From Kappaphycus alvarezii (taxonomy: Eukaryota > Rhodophyta > Florideophyceae > Gigartinales > Solieriaceae): a stretch of DNA of 64,000 bases. The notes below the pieces were generated by a model that did no database searches, had not been told where the DNA came from, and worked only from the letters and a program-made list of their open reading frames with translations. The first letter of the stretch is position 1. Each line of letters starts with the position of its first letter. The position numbers and the translations under genes are program-made. Shown here in pieces: positions 11,780 to 24,000 of the stretch. Location: contig NADL03000591.1 of the NCBI GenBank assembly GCA_002205965.3, forward strand, positions 496,001-560,000, given 5' to 3'.

Positions 11780-12190
11780 CTATTGGCTGGGCGTCTAAAT
11801 AGTGGCGCTATCGGTTATGATTTGGGCTGCTCTCTTACTTTTAAAGTATCTAGTTGTCTATTTGAACGACAGGAAGGTGTCTGCAGATTACTTCATACTT
11901 TGGAGAATAATTTTTATTATTTTACGGCCATTATTAATGGATTTGAATAGATGTTCCACCAAGATAATGCCCCAATCCATGGTTCTCAGCATATAAAGGC
12001 ATAGCTTTCTGAGAAGAACGTTACTGTAATGGACTAGCCTGCACGTTCCTCATATCTTAACCTAATGGGAGGTATTTTGACTCATTTTATGCTTTAAAAG
12101 TTGGAATTGACGACGATTTGGCCAAAATTGAGGACAGTTTGCATCACAAGTTAATTATGTCAATTTAAAAACTCTGTATTGTAGTACTTA
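11780..12190 (+). pseudogene. Tc1/mariner transposase C-terminal relic
   Basis: Two frames together give V-M-I-W-A-A near 11815 (the MVWGA block), then F-H-Q-D-N-A-P-I-H near 11950-11975 with the second catalytic aspartate, and a tail resembling the W-P-A-x-S-x-D-L-N-P-I-E-N block near 12030-12060. The N-terminal half is missing. It is a separate copy from 4540-5370 and 32150-33231. Confidence 0.7.
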
Positions 12191-12521
12191 AGTTCAATAA
12201 AGGCAATATAAACTAATTTTCTGTATTTTAATTTTTAGTTACTCTTTTGGTTAGTTCTCTTTTTAGTTTCTATATTTTTTTGCCATTTTGTCAAGTTTTT
12301 TCTAATGAAAATTGTAGATTAGGTACCATTTTTCTGGCCTCTACCGCCCTACTATACTCTCAATATGCAACCCAAGGTTTTTCGTGTGCCACTGCTGTTC
12401 CGTTTTTTGGAAACATGCATTATAATTTAAGTTTTCTATATTTTGATAGCAGCCCGAATTCCCCCCGAACTCCTTTTCGGCAGGTTGCATAATTCAGTTA
12501 TTTTTCCCCGGTAGCTACAGC
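12191..12521. other. No gene recognised; T-rich spacer
   Basis: T-rich DNA between the Tc1 relic and the copia 5' LTR. The open frame at 12247-12492 is a product of T-richness (Phe/Leu/Ser-rich). Confidence 0.5.
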
Positions 12522-12652
12522 CGTAGGAGATCAGATTAAGCACAATGGCGCAAGTACAGTAACATCACACTGGTTAACTATCAGACATTCCGCCGTACCG
12601 TCGGCAGTCCTATCTTTAACGCTAATTCCTACTGAACCGTTTGCTTACTGCA
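12522..12652 (+). repeat. 5' LTR of the 12.5-19.1 kb copia element
   Basis: Aligns with 18965-19095 over the whole length, for example GCGCAAGTA followed by AGTARCATCA, then CCGCCRTACCGTCGGC, then CTAATT. The opening TG is mutated to CG; the end is TGCA. Confidence 0.75.
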
Positions 12653-12735
12653 TGGTAGTATCAAGAGCTAAGCAAGAGCAGTCTCTACTAATTATCAAAG
12701 CTTCCCGATAAGCATGGGAATAAGGCTATATTGAT

Positions 12736-14450
12736 ATGGAGAATTCTCTCAAGAAAATCTGCAGTTTGACGCCCATACTCGAGACGATCAAACGATATCC
12801 ACATGCAGACGGCAACCACGAAGGAAAGGCTTCAAATCAAGCCGACCTCGTTTCTCAGATAAATAAATTCTTCAAAAGACCATCTCGCCTACAACGGCAA
12901 GACTCCTGGCCATGCGATCACAACGGCCTTTCCATCAAGAATGTGAAATGTTTCCTCACAAACCACAATCCGCAACAGACTCAAATTACGGACTGAGTTG
13001 TTAACTCGTTTTCCGAAGACTTCCGCAAGTTTGGTTCCGGAGGCGAACTTGCCGAGAACTTTCACTGGTTAACTTATCAGTACTCCATTCAAGATCTCGA
13101 CAACTTCTGGAAGTTCTCCTTGTTTCACATCCTCCGCGCGTTCACCGGCTGCCGCAAGAACCGTGCTAATCTTTCCGTCAAAGCTGCCATCAAGTCCAAC
13201 CTTCTCGACCTGGATAATGACTGCAGTGCAACTGGCACTCCCGCTGTACTGCCATCGGCAGAGCTGATTTTGGTGATCTTTTTTTTATCTGATTAATGGC
13301 TAACCAGCAGGCACTGTACTGTACCGTAAGAGCAATTTTCGCTTGTCTTTCACTATTATTCCTGGTACTATATGCTCATCCGAGAGGGCTTGAGAACTAG
13401 AAATCTTGACTACTTGTCCCTCAAATTGGACCTGATATATTCGCAGGTGAAAGACACCTATTGGACAAGTGTTGAGTTTACTTATTAGGGGTCTCCCTTA
13501 CTTGGCTGACCTTAACTTCACTCACCCCGCCGTCGTAGATAACTCTAAACTAGCTAACTAGTTTTTATACCTATCTGGCGACTAGGGCACCAGATTAAAC
13601 AACCACCAGCCTTTTCAGAAATCTTGCCAACGGCAACTTTGGCTATAGCCACGTTTATCCGCCCGGGTCCCCCTTTTTATTTCCCCCTCTCTATCCAATA
13701 TTATAATACCGCCTTTGTTGTTTGTTCGTGATATTTACTCACACTTGGCGCCCCGGACTCCGGCGTCTATATACAAATAGGAACTTCAAGGTTGTCTTTG
13801 GTGACAACATTCTAATCTCCAAAGGAGATATTCAGCACTGCTGACCCACTACTACATCCTCTTTGTCCAGTACTACACTTCTGGTGTCTACGGTTGTTTG
13901 TAAAAGATACTTATCAAGTTTATAGAATTCTGCGGACCCTGGTCCGGCCTTACAACCCGGAGGACAAGTACACCGTCCAGAATTCCAAGTAATTGCCCCG
14001 CTCTTCCAGCCCCACTTCTCCTCGCCATCGACGAGCTGTGCTACTGCATCGCAGGGTGCTTAAAGAGAAAGAGGACAGCGAACACCCTGTGAGTCTTGGT
14101 ATGTGTGTGTTGGTTCTCGCACTGTCTGACGGTGTTCCGTTCCTAGACGAGAAGAACTGCGCACCGCTAATTGCACTACAATAGCGACCCCAGAACAACA
14201 GCTGCCCCAGACGAAGACTCAAAAGGGGTTCGCCGAGGTGAGAACTCAACCAGGCCAAGCGAAAAAATTAGCGATCTGGACCTCACGAAGAGTATCCAGA
14301 CCATTAATTCCATCATCTGTACTACCAATTGAGCCACAAAAGAATAAAAAGAACCTTTTCTGCACAAATTAAAGCCGAAATTGGATTATATGGAAGCATC
14401 TAAGATCCCTGAAGAATTCTGTGTGACGGTTCTTTTCTCATTTCTCACTG
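12736..14450 (+). pseudogene. copia gag relic, N-terminal part, interrupted
   Basis: Parts of this relic match the gag of the short element at 31.0-31.8 kb. Shared blocks include S-E-D-F-R-K-F versus K-E-D-F-R-E-F, Y-S-I-Q-D-L-D-N-F-W-K versus the same, F-T-G-C-R-K-N-R versus F-T-G-C-C-R-N-R, and later L-D-L-T-K-S-I-Q-T in both. The first three blocks lie at 13010-13200 and the last near 14278-14305. In the other copy the same interval is about 900 bases shorter, so something has been inserted between about 13270 and 14170 here. Gag would form the particle; this copy is broken. Confidence 0.65.
13270..14170. mobile_element. Candidate insertion inside gag, possibly an LTR fragment
   Basis: Comparison with the related gag at 31 kb shows about 900 extra bases here. 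Within them, a stretch ending ACTCACA at 13737-13743 is followed by TTGGCGCC at 13745-13752, a core typical of gypsy-type primer-binding sites. An AATATTATAATA promoter-like run lies about 40 bases upstream of that end. This could be an LTR of about 260 bp starting near 13482 with some internal sequence. No second LTR is visible. Confidence 0.35.
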
Positions 14451-15399
14451 GAAACCCCGCCTTGCCACGTCAAATATCCGAACGCACAACATCTGATGGG
14501 ATAAATTTCTTCTGAATCTACGTTATCTTCTCTTTTTTGAACCGAATTTACAAGCCTGGAAGATCAAATGCTAGAATTTCATCTTGTAGTGCCAGATCCT
14601 ACCTATGATGGCACGAGGCCTCGAATCTAATTTTGGGACTTTATCCTTTTACGCTCAACTGCTCGTACAGGAGCGGAGATCGCCACATGGTCTTCGAGGC
14701 CTTTATTTTAGGTTGCTATTTTGATGTCATGGAATTGGGCATGGCAGCCCACTTAAAAGGTGAACATGTTATGGACAGTGCATGCAATGCAACTGCCTGG
14801 AACTATCAGCCTGTAATTTGCATTGTACTGTAATGTTGATTCCACACCTTTGCAAGTCTCGCGACTGTAGTGGCTCATCATCGCAAGCTCGGCTCACTAC
14901 TCCAGATCACGGCTCACTAAATCAGCTCAAAGCTTCCCGTACCACAAACTACTGTATTATTGGGGTTTTTCTATTTCTATTTTAGTTCTAAAGTAACTAA
15001 CTTATTTATTCACGGTACTTTGGCTAACTACGAATAAACTTGAGAACCTGCTACCGGAGTTCGAGATATTCCCCATAGTGGTGATTGTGGGCGTTCCCTC
15101 CTCCACTTGGGTAAACGAGCCGGCAGTTCTATGAAGTGATCAGGTATCCCCTGCTAAGGGTGGGCTTTTTGGTTGGTTCAACCTAACCGACGTCAGGCGC
15201 TTGACTCCATCACAGAGAACAGCAAAATTCCTGAGTTCCAAGCTCACCGAGGTGTTCAACACCACAGCTCTACATATTTACTAAGAAAGTGGGATTTGGG
15301 CACCCAAGTGGCATTTTCAGCCTTACTACCTGGCATTGCAACACATGTCCCCTACAATATGTTCCGCCCAAGGTAAAATAACGATCACGGGGCAGCGTC

Positions 15400-16380
15400 C
15401 ATGTTCATCTACTACGTCATAGCTCACCACTGCGGCCTTCCATCATTCATGTCCGGTCCCAAAATGGTCCTGTATAAGATCCGAGAGAACTTCAAAGGAG
15501 AGCACTGGTGCGAGGCCCCATTCGAAAAACTCTCACTAAACCAGACACCGGTGAAATTCGCAGAGGTGGTCAAGACCGCGCTTCAAATATAGACGACCAG
15601 AAAATCTCACATCCCAACCAAAATCCAAGATCGTCAGAATTCCATGCTCATTCAACACCTGAACAGCCCAATTACTCATCTAGTCTCTTAGATGCATTCT
15701 TCCCGAAAACTCCAGCCCCTCCTGCCCACTTTCGTCCTCACCGCTATCTTTATGGTCAACCGAAAAGTAGAGGACACTTCGACCGCCATCAAGAGCTCCC
15801 ATCATTCATGTCAAAAGGGCAAGTCATCTGCAACGGATGCAAGATTCCCGGACATATCCTACAGAAATGACTGGGGAAACAACAATACGTAATGTGGTTT
15901 CAAAGATATGAAAACATCGGTACCATCTCTTATCCTGTGAAAGAGTCTGCCGAAACCGATCCGGGGAACGTATGCAGTCTTGACTCCCGAATTTGCTCGG
16001 TCCCAACGGAAACTCCAAAATCTCTTGGATCGAACGAGCCTTCTCGCTGCTTCCTCCACAAAGTAATGGACAAACCCCTAATCATCCCTTAGTCTACCCT
16101 GTACCAAATTTAGAACAACTGGGGACAAAACCGAAATGGTCCGGAACTTCTCCCAGCATTCCAATGGGCTTCTTACAGACTACGACAGATTCAGAACAAT
16201 GTATCTAATATTGGGCTACATCGCACACTTAACCAGAACTAATGAACGGATTTACCTGATGACAATGGTAACGAACGAGACTGTCCAACTTCAAGCCGAA
16301 GCCATCATTCCCAAATCACTACACTCACACCACCGTAAAGTACAAAAATTGAATTCGTTCACTGTATGCCAATAGGTTAG
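15400..16380 (+). pseudogene. copia gag C-terminus with CCHC-like knuckle
   Basis: Overlapping frames continue the element's plus-strand reading. A block at 15410-15590 resembles the end of a gag capsid. At about 15820-15860 the reading V-I-C-N-G-C-K-I-P-G-H-I resembles a C-x2-C-x4-H-x4-C knuckle, although the last cysteine is lost. The protein downstream (to about 16375) is probably the gag-protease linker and is not recognisable. The whole is interrupted by stops. Confidence 0.45.
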
Positions 16381-16859
16381 GTTCTATTAGTAAAGAACGA
16401 ACTGGCTCCAAGGGAATTTCGCCTCTATTGCGAAAACACAGATAAAATTATCTTACGAGGGAAAATTATTCCCGACACACGAGACCAGAGTCCGTCCATT
16501 CGTTGGGAACATTTCATTACCTCCCGAAATCCGACAAATAGATGCTATATCAGATGCAGGAGTACTCGAAAAGCCATCAACAGCTGAAACTCTTGATTCG
16601 TCCACACTTCATCAAGGATACGAATTTAACATCTCGATTTCATTACTAACGTTACCAACAATCCACGCCCCAAATTACTAATCACGGGTGACGACTCCGT
16701 GCTTCACCAATACTCTCAATCACCGTGAGGTATCACTGAACTCTTGTTCATAAATTCTTCTGTTACAACAGACGAACAAGACTGGCTCGTCCTCCATACA
16801 TCAGCAGAGAAGATCGGATCTGTTTCCAAGGTACCGACTCATCAACAAAAGCCATTTCA

Positions 16860-17411
16860 CGAAGCAAATTCAGAAGAGATCAAATTATTCATCAGCTGCC
16901 CAGTTCCAGCCGTACCTTCGACAACCATAAACGACTCCTCTGAACTATAGTCCGCTAAATGGACACTAACAATCAAAAGATCACCGAAAGCTACCCCCTC
17001 TTTTCGTTATCGCGTACGTCTGGACAGTGCAACCCATGTCACATCACTTTGACACTCAGTCACAGGAAATGCTCCCATAGTCGGACTGAGCTCGCTCCGA
17101 ATCTTTCTCTCCCTTGCTCCTACTTGGATGTCCTGCTCAAGAAACAAAATGATTCAATGGCCCTGGTTTTTCAAGACGTCAAAAAGGCCTATCTGCAAAG
17201 CGACCCAACTAAGAGGCTCATCTATTCCCGCCCACCGCCGGAATTCTTCACAATTTTCCCAGCGAAGGTAGGCTTCATCTGTAAAGCAAACGTCAAAATG
17301 TGCGGCGAGGTCGAAGCCGGAAGATACTGGAACGGAACTGTCGTTCCATGGATGTGCGCCAACACATCCTATTATAAAGCAATGTTAATAAGACCTCTTA
17401 CTATAATATAG
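16860..17411 (+). pseudogene. copia reverse transcriptase relic
   Basis: The clear block is at 17155-17345: F-Q-D-V-K-K-A-Y-L-Q-S-D-P-T-K-R-L-I-Y with R-P-P-P-E-F following, then V-E-A-G-R-Y-W-N. This is the first conserved half of copia reverse transcriptase, in which the aspartate of D-V-K-x-A-Y is catalytic. An upstream piece near 16860-16900 (F-H-E-A-N-S-E-E-I) fits the RT entry region. Downstream to 18,900 the sequence is too decayed to assign. Stops interrupt the frame. Confidence 0.65.
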
Positions 17412-18964
17412 CCCAACTATCAACGCTTAATCAGCTCTGGGCACAGCTTACGCGGCTACCGCAATTTCAAAGTCGAAACTTGTAGAAAAGCACCAAAAAC
17501 GATCTCCACAGACCCGTGACAACCCAATAAATCTCTAACCTTCGTTCTGAAACCTGAAATTGCCTGGATCGCTGTGTGGACTAGTCTTTCGTCCTCCTTA
17601 CAATGAATTATCGCTTTGCGACGGAAGAGAGACCAAAAACTAGCTCATTTCATCTTTCTCAAACATACAAGCCAGAAATTGGCAGAGATCAAGTCTCAAC
17701 GCCTCTTTAAAATCCGATATATTCTATTGAACCACGCTGTAGAAAACATCCGCCTATAAACTGACGCTCATTTCATAATCTACCAACTAAGCACTCCCAA
17801 ATCGGTTTCATCTTGGGAATAGCAGAAAAAAATGATGTAATGAGTATAGTACACTGGTACAGCTTAAGAGCATCTTGGTGCTCACACTCCACAGAAAGAA
17901 TCAGAGCTCATGGCTGCTGAGACCACCCTTCGATTCACAGATAATATTTCTCTGATATCATTTTACCTTCTCAAAACATTCGTCCCAATCGTGACATAAG
18001 TAGACTCGAAAAACTCTGGACAAACCTTATGTACTATTTAGTCCAATTCATCCCTTAAATCGGATACATTCGCCTAGAATATATCGCAAGAGGAAAAATC
18101 GCATCAATACGCCTCATACATGGAACTTTGAACTCCTCAGGCGCAATGATCAAATCTAATCCTAAAAATATATTGAAATCAATAATATCCACCAACACAA
18201 GCATAAACCCATAGCAAACGAATTTTCATGATACAAGATTCATAGTATCGCTAATTGAATTAGATTCCGACTACTAGGGTCCCAATGACTCAAGACCCAG
18301 TGGATTCACACGATCAAAATTTTCCAGAATAAAAAATCGACAATTATGTTAGACAATATTCAAAAAATACAAAAAAAACACTCACACCATCAGTATTAAA
18401 CGCTTTCAGCACTCTCAGATCATAGTCTCCAAACCAAGAACTCGCTTTATTGAACCCTGAATGATCTACCATCGTCTAGAGAGCAGCAGCCCCCGAAAGG
18501 GATCGCGATAATTCAACACACCAATATTGAGACTGGAATTAACCCAATATGCTCGGTATGAGTGAAAAAAGTCCACTTTTGTTGTTAAGAATAGAAAAGT
18601 CGCGACTAATGTCTACTAGGGCAGTTCCAATGGTAGATGCGTGGGAGCAGGCACAGGAGACCTATCTGGGAGAACAAGAGCCCCTTTCATGTCGATTCTA
18701 ACTCACAATGGCCAACTTGAAGAGGATATATCACACGCGCCCACCCCTATCCCAGAAGGAAACACGGTCAGCCGAAATAGGCGCAACAACACATTGAGAT
18801 ACGATTAAATTTTAATGGTCGACTTCTTTCCGAACAAAACTTCGTGCAGAACTACTAAATGTCAGCCTAAAAATAGCTACACTCCTTAGTTACCTTATGT
18901 GGTCCATCATGTAATACGCCCCTCCAAGATTTGAAAGTAAAACTGGAAAGAATAGAAGAAGGAA
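17412..18964. other. Decayed interior of the copia element
   Basis: Lies between the RT relic and the 3' LTR where the rest of RT and RNase H should be. No domain can be recognised in any frame; stop codons are dense. A purine-rich run at 18943-18964 (the polypurine tract) closes the region. Confidence 0.5.
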
Positions 18965-19095
18965 TGTAGGGCATTACAGCAAGTATATTAGCGCAAGTAA
19001 AGTAGCATCAAACTACTTAACTGTCAAAAATCCCGCCATACCGTCGGCGCTCCGATCTTCAACACTAATTACAACTGAATCGGTTGCTTCCAACA
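18965..19095 (+). repeat. 3' LTR of the 12.5-19.1 kb copia element
   Basis: Starts TGTAGGGCATTACAG and ends CCAACA, keeping the TG...CA ends. It pairs with the 5' LTR and with the two LTRs of the short element at 30.8-33.5 kb. A polypurine tract precedes it. Confidence 0.75.
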
Positions 19096-19439
19096 ACTAC
19101 AGAGTTATCATAGAGTGAATTACAGCAATATACAGTACATACAGCAGGTAAAGTACTATTCAGTACCAAAAGTGTCGTTGCCCTCTCTCGTCCGAAGAAA
19201 CAGAACTTGGTCAGACCTGTTTTCTCGCGGATCGCGCTTTCCAGTTGCGGAACAGAGCGAGGCGATAAATTCTACAAACAAGACTATGGCGGTCGAGGGG
19301 GAGTTGAAGCATCAACAGGCTAATGAAACACACCTTTAACTACAGCCTCGTCGTTGCAAATTTTAGGCTTCTGTAAATAAAAAATTACTAATGTATTGAC
19401 ACTACAAGCGAGCACCCAGTAGGTCCCTGTTCCAGTCAT

Positions 19440-20163
19440 CCTCACAATTCCACGTTCTCAATGTTTGGAGCTTGCATAGATCACAGTATTCATTGTTGCA
19501 AAGAACAGCTGTCAATTCCAGATCTCAACAACTTCGTTAGGGCACCGTTATTTAGCATTTCATAAACCATAAAAGCTTTCACAAAACCTGTCAGCAAAGA
19601 TTCTGCATTGCTCACTCGTCCAATTTGGGTTATTTCTCTTCTCCTGTATGCCTCGCGGGTGACCATGAAATATCTCATTAATCTTGCCTCTGTAATCTAA
19701 TTCTGTTCGCAACACAGTCGAAAAACTGCTTCAAATCCTTAAATCAATAAAGTGGAAATCCTTTCCAATCAATTTCTCTATTTCCTTACGGATCATGAAA
19801 TAACAGTCAAATCTTCGGCGAAAGTGTAAATTTCTCCACCCATGATCGACTTTTTTGATGAACGTACCAAAGAAGTAGAATTTTTCGCAGTTTCGTGGCT
19901 TGTAATCAAATCTATTTAGAATCTCCAGCATTCTTTCTTGGAATTATTCGCTACCATCGTGACGGTTTTATCGACATTAGCGAATCTTCAAGTTCGCCAC
20001 GATAAAATTTCAAATGTAGGGTTGGGTGAAAATTAAAGGTCTTTTTTGATATGAGAGTGGATTTGGACGCCGCAGTAGTCAACTTCATCGAAAAAAAATA
20101 TACAGAGTGCACTGCACCCCAGTAGTTCTCAATCTTCAATTCCAATGATGTTGACGTCTTCAA
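19440..20163 (-). pseudogene. copia Pol C-terminal relic (RNase H), minus strand
   Basis: The open stretch 19490-19678 reads R-E-A-Y-R-R-R-E-I-T-Q-I-G followed by a degraded N-P-A-D-x-x-T-K-like block, the conserved end of copia RNase H. Upstream on the minus strand (19731-20163) pieces such as G-G-E-I-Y-T-F-A-E near 19840 correspond to the catalytic-glutamate region. It is a third copia insertion, in the opposite orientation to the others, and belongs to a lineage different from the 1-3.6 kb element. No LTR was identified. Confidence 0.5.
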
Positions 20164-21000
20164 GCTTTGGTAAGATGAAAATCAGTCAAATAAACTTATC
20201 CTTACTTTACAGTCATGCTTTGTTCAATTCATGAGAGAAGATTCTAATTCTATTGATGGAAGCAATAGAGAGTGTCAGAAGAAACGAGGGGAACCTTAGC
20301 GTTGCAAAATCGTTGACTATTGTGGTGTAGTGGCCCCCTTGCGGTGAACACCGAAGTGAAGTGATGAAAATGTGATTGCCGAACCCAGACTGTACTTGAG
20401 GGTTGATAGGAATGACGTGGGGCGGCGCAAACCGAAACGGTAACATTGCTGGGCAGTGTACACAGGCGTGTACACTGTATGGTAAGGATAGTAATGGCAA
20501 CACTGTACAGTGGCTTTAGTGTAATGGGTTTAGTGTAATGCGTAATAATTGTAGAAATTTGGGGCAGCGTGCACAGGACCATTAGGGTTACAGTGCAAGG
20601 CTCTATCGGACTCCGGACGGACTTCGCAGATATTTAACTGTGATCTACTTCCGATGCCCGTCAAGTAAAGAGGTAGTCACCCATCCACCTCGGAGCAACC
20701 CAACTACTTTTACTACTTCCCTTTAACGATCGGTTACTCCACACGGTACTAGTTCCCCTTTGGCTTCTATCGCGCTGTCACCGTCCCTGCGTAATTTCCC
20801 CAGCCGCAGATCGATAAGCTCGTCACGAGAATAAACGAAACTTGACCTTGTGTTTCCTTGTCCTTCCGCTCGGTGGTCCCTCGCAGATAAAATACCTCTA
20901 CATTCCAGCTCTACCACGCTACAGGCATCCTCGCGTTACCATACGAAAACGTCTGTCCAGTAACCCGAGTGAACCCTACCGTTTTTATACCTCAACTATG
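20164..21000. other. No gene recognised; mixed-composition DNA, possibly an old LTR
   Basis: Overlapping minus-strand open frames (20213-20582, 20723-20917) carry no recognised domain. The stretch has a higher GC content than the DNA to its right and includes several GTACACTGTA/CTGTACAGT words near 20458-20515. It may be retroelement-derived. Confidence 0.35.
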
Positions 21001-24000
21001 TAAGAATTTTCCTTGCCATTGTAGCCTTGAGCGATTTAATAGTCCTTTCCTTTTTACTACTTGTGGCCAAATTATTTTAGAGAGATTAAAGACAGTCCTC
21101 CAACGGAGTTATTTTCCTTCATACTTTTGGCTCTTGGGATTATTTTCCAAATCTAGCGCCCTTTTGGAACGAGAATCTCGGACAGCTTCGCAGCGATAAA
21201 TTTCTAATTGATCCTTCGAGGATAAGTTGTTGTTAAAACCTCAGTGACATTCACAATTATATAAGCAAAGTAGATCGTCGGGCTTTCCAGAGCATCTTGA
21301 ACACAGTTTTGGTTCTCTTCGCCTTGTCTAATGTCAGCCAGAACACCAATGAGCTTACGATCTTTATCTAAGCATCCCTCAAAATACGAGCTCTCCATCG
21401 GCTAGGGCGCCTAAATTTGAATTGGATTATATGACCGAAGATTATTATGAGTGAAGAGATATGACACTGGCGGAAAAATTGCAATAGAAAAGAGGCTTCG
21501 AAATTCAGCAGCTATCAAACTTAATCGCTCAGTATGAGCAAGAGATATAACTGGGCTTGATACTCATAATAGGAACAAACGAAAGCCATCTCTGGAATCA
21601 GAAAACTGGGACTTGAGCAACTTATGGGTGGTAGGTATTCAGTTATTTCAAATATATTGATTCAGTGCTTTTCAAAATGTCAAAATGTATGTATTTTTAC
21701 AAAAAAAACCCACTAGAAAATCATACAAACTCAGTTTCAACTGAAGAAGAATTATGCAAAACTTCATAAAATAATATTTATGTACTATGACCAGCCCTTT
21801 ATCCACTTCCAAAAGAAATCGGGAAAACTTATCAAGGTCTAAAAGACTACATCATGCGCATGGAATAAGATGAGTTAATGATTATAAATATGTGCAGAAG
21901 GTATTAAAACAGAGTAATATCTGTACAATAAAGATACAGGTGTTAACTTTTCAGTATTTGCGGCTCTTTGAGTTGTTTTCTGAGCTCCTTAGTACAAAAT
22001 TAGTTGCTCTAACCCAAAGTATGAGTTGATGTGGTCAGATTTTCAGGTAATTTATATTAATTAATAAAAAATAGAACGTTTTAAAATTGTAGTAATTACT
22101 AGTTTCCGAGAGTTAAAGGTATTTTAACAGTCGCTCGTTGGCTAAAATTTCTCCAAATTTCAGCTATAACCTGCATACTTAAAAGTCTAATTACGTTAAA
22201 TTTCTCCGAGTTGGTTGAAACAAGGTTTGTCATTAACAACTGAAAACTTCTCTCTATGTTATCTTTTCATGCATTTAAATGTGCGTTGGACTGGATTTAT
22301 CCATTCAAGCATGTTATTCTTGATCAAAATATTTAAAGAGAGAAAAACCTGCCATGTTGATTACTGTCAATTTAATCTTTCATTTATACCCTATTTTCTC
22401 TTTTTACGTCATGAAAATCAATATCAGCGTAATTTAAAAAATACTTTTGGCTGACTCTTTACGTGCATCAAACATTTATTCATTCAAACCTGTGTCAGTA
22501 CATATCAGTTAGGTAAATAATGGTGCGATTTATTGGTAATAAATATGATAAAACGATTTGACAAATAGAGATCTTACTACTTTAAATATTTTAATCTCGA
22601 ACCAAGAACTAAGTCAAGAGGTTCAAATTTATATAAGTACTAAAACGGAACAATTGAAATCGATGTCATATATAAAAACATTTACGCAAGCCTTAAGCCA
22701 AATATCACTTGCAAGATGCATTCTGATAATCTAAACTCATAACGGTCGCTTCAAACACTTTCAGCAAGAAATTTACTCCTTCTGAATCTTCCCTTAATCT
22801 AAATTCCAAAAAGTAACTTGTTTATCCAAGGAAACTACTCATATTATCTTGAACAGTTTTGTACATACATAACTTGAGCAGTTCTGGAAACTTAGTATCT
22901 GTCCCAGCTATATATTCATAAAAGTTCTTCCCCGAACGACTATATAAGATTCCTACTGGCCCTAAACTACGTTGCAAGTTTCAAACTGAGTTGAAGTTTC
23001 CTGGAGGGATTCATAGATAGTTTTTGTAACGTTGCAGATTATCCTAGTAACTTTATACACAATTAATCCCCTTTTGTAACTTTCATACTCATTTTTCCGA
23101 ATTGCAGCATCTTTCTGTCATAGAACTAGTCCTGTTTCCTTCAGAGATCATCGGAAAAGATGGACAAGGTATGCAAGACGGGCATTGGGCTGGTTTAATT
23201 TCCCAAATTGACGATAGAGGTGAAACAGGGCCTTCTTTAGTTGTAGAAGTTGATTTGGAGATACGAGCGGAAGAGTTTTTTGAAGATTGGTTATGAGAGC
23301 TAGAGGTGCTTCTATGAGAATGGGATTTTACAGTAGGGCTAAAGTTTACTTTTTTCGACTTTGAACGACAAGGAGGACAAGGGGACAAGGGGACATAGAG
23401 GACATTGAGATGAATTCTCTTTAATTCCTCCATATTGGCGAGGATGAGAAGAAATCGTTTGCAAGTTCATAATTGACGAGGATCGAGGACTGAAATCGAT
23501 CCTCTGAGGAATCAAGACAGCGTTTTCATAATTTATTGACGAGAAAGACGAGTTATAACGACAATATGGATCACTCCCAGAGAGGTACCTCATAGTTGAA
23601 TTAGTTAGGTTGAAATAATCTATATTTCCGGACGGATTAGCAATGGAAGACCAGGTTATATAAGAGGATAACGCGCTTGACGTGGTTAAAATTCCTTTCT
23701 AGATGTATATAAAGACTCAAATGCTAATGGAGATGTAAAGTATTGAAAGAAACGGGATTAAAACGAAGATAGTAGAGGAGTCATTGTACTATCGGGTCGA
23801 AATCCAGGGGAAATATAGATGGAACCAGAAAATGTCCTTTTTATATAATTCAGTGCCACTGCATCAGAAAGTTTTTGAAGAACTTTAAGATTTCTGTCGT
23901 TTGTAATATGTGACACAATTATTAAATTTTAAGATGATATAAAGTTCAAATTATCCAGAGAACGAAACGAAATAAGATCAAGATATGGCTTGGAAAATTA

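Larger units (their letters stand above)
12522..19095 (+). mobile_element. Ty1/copia-like LTR retrotransposon with paired 131-bp LTRs
   Basis: Two related repeats of equal length bound the element (12522-12652 and 18965-19095). The left is followed by TGGTAGTATCAAGAGC, close to the copia primer-binding sequence TGGTATCAGAGC. The right is preceded by a purine-rich tract (18943-18964). CTACAG occurs next to both outer edges (12515-12520 and 19097-19102), a candidate target duplication. Inside are gag, a CCHC-like knuckle and reverse transcriptase relics on the plus strand. I found no convincing integrase block, so this copy may carry an internal deletion near 16.4-17.0 kb. The LTRs are clearly diverged from each other, indicating an old insertion. 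Confidence 0.75.

Noticed and set aside
20213-20582. Overlapping minus-strand frames of 96 and 110 codons
   Set aside because: Two phases are open over the same DNA and no domain is recognisable.
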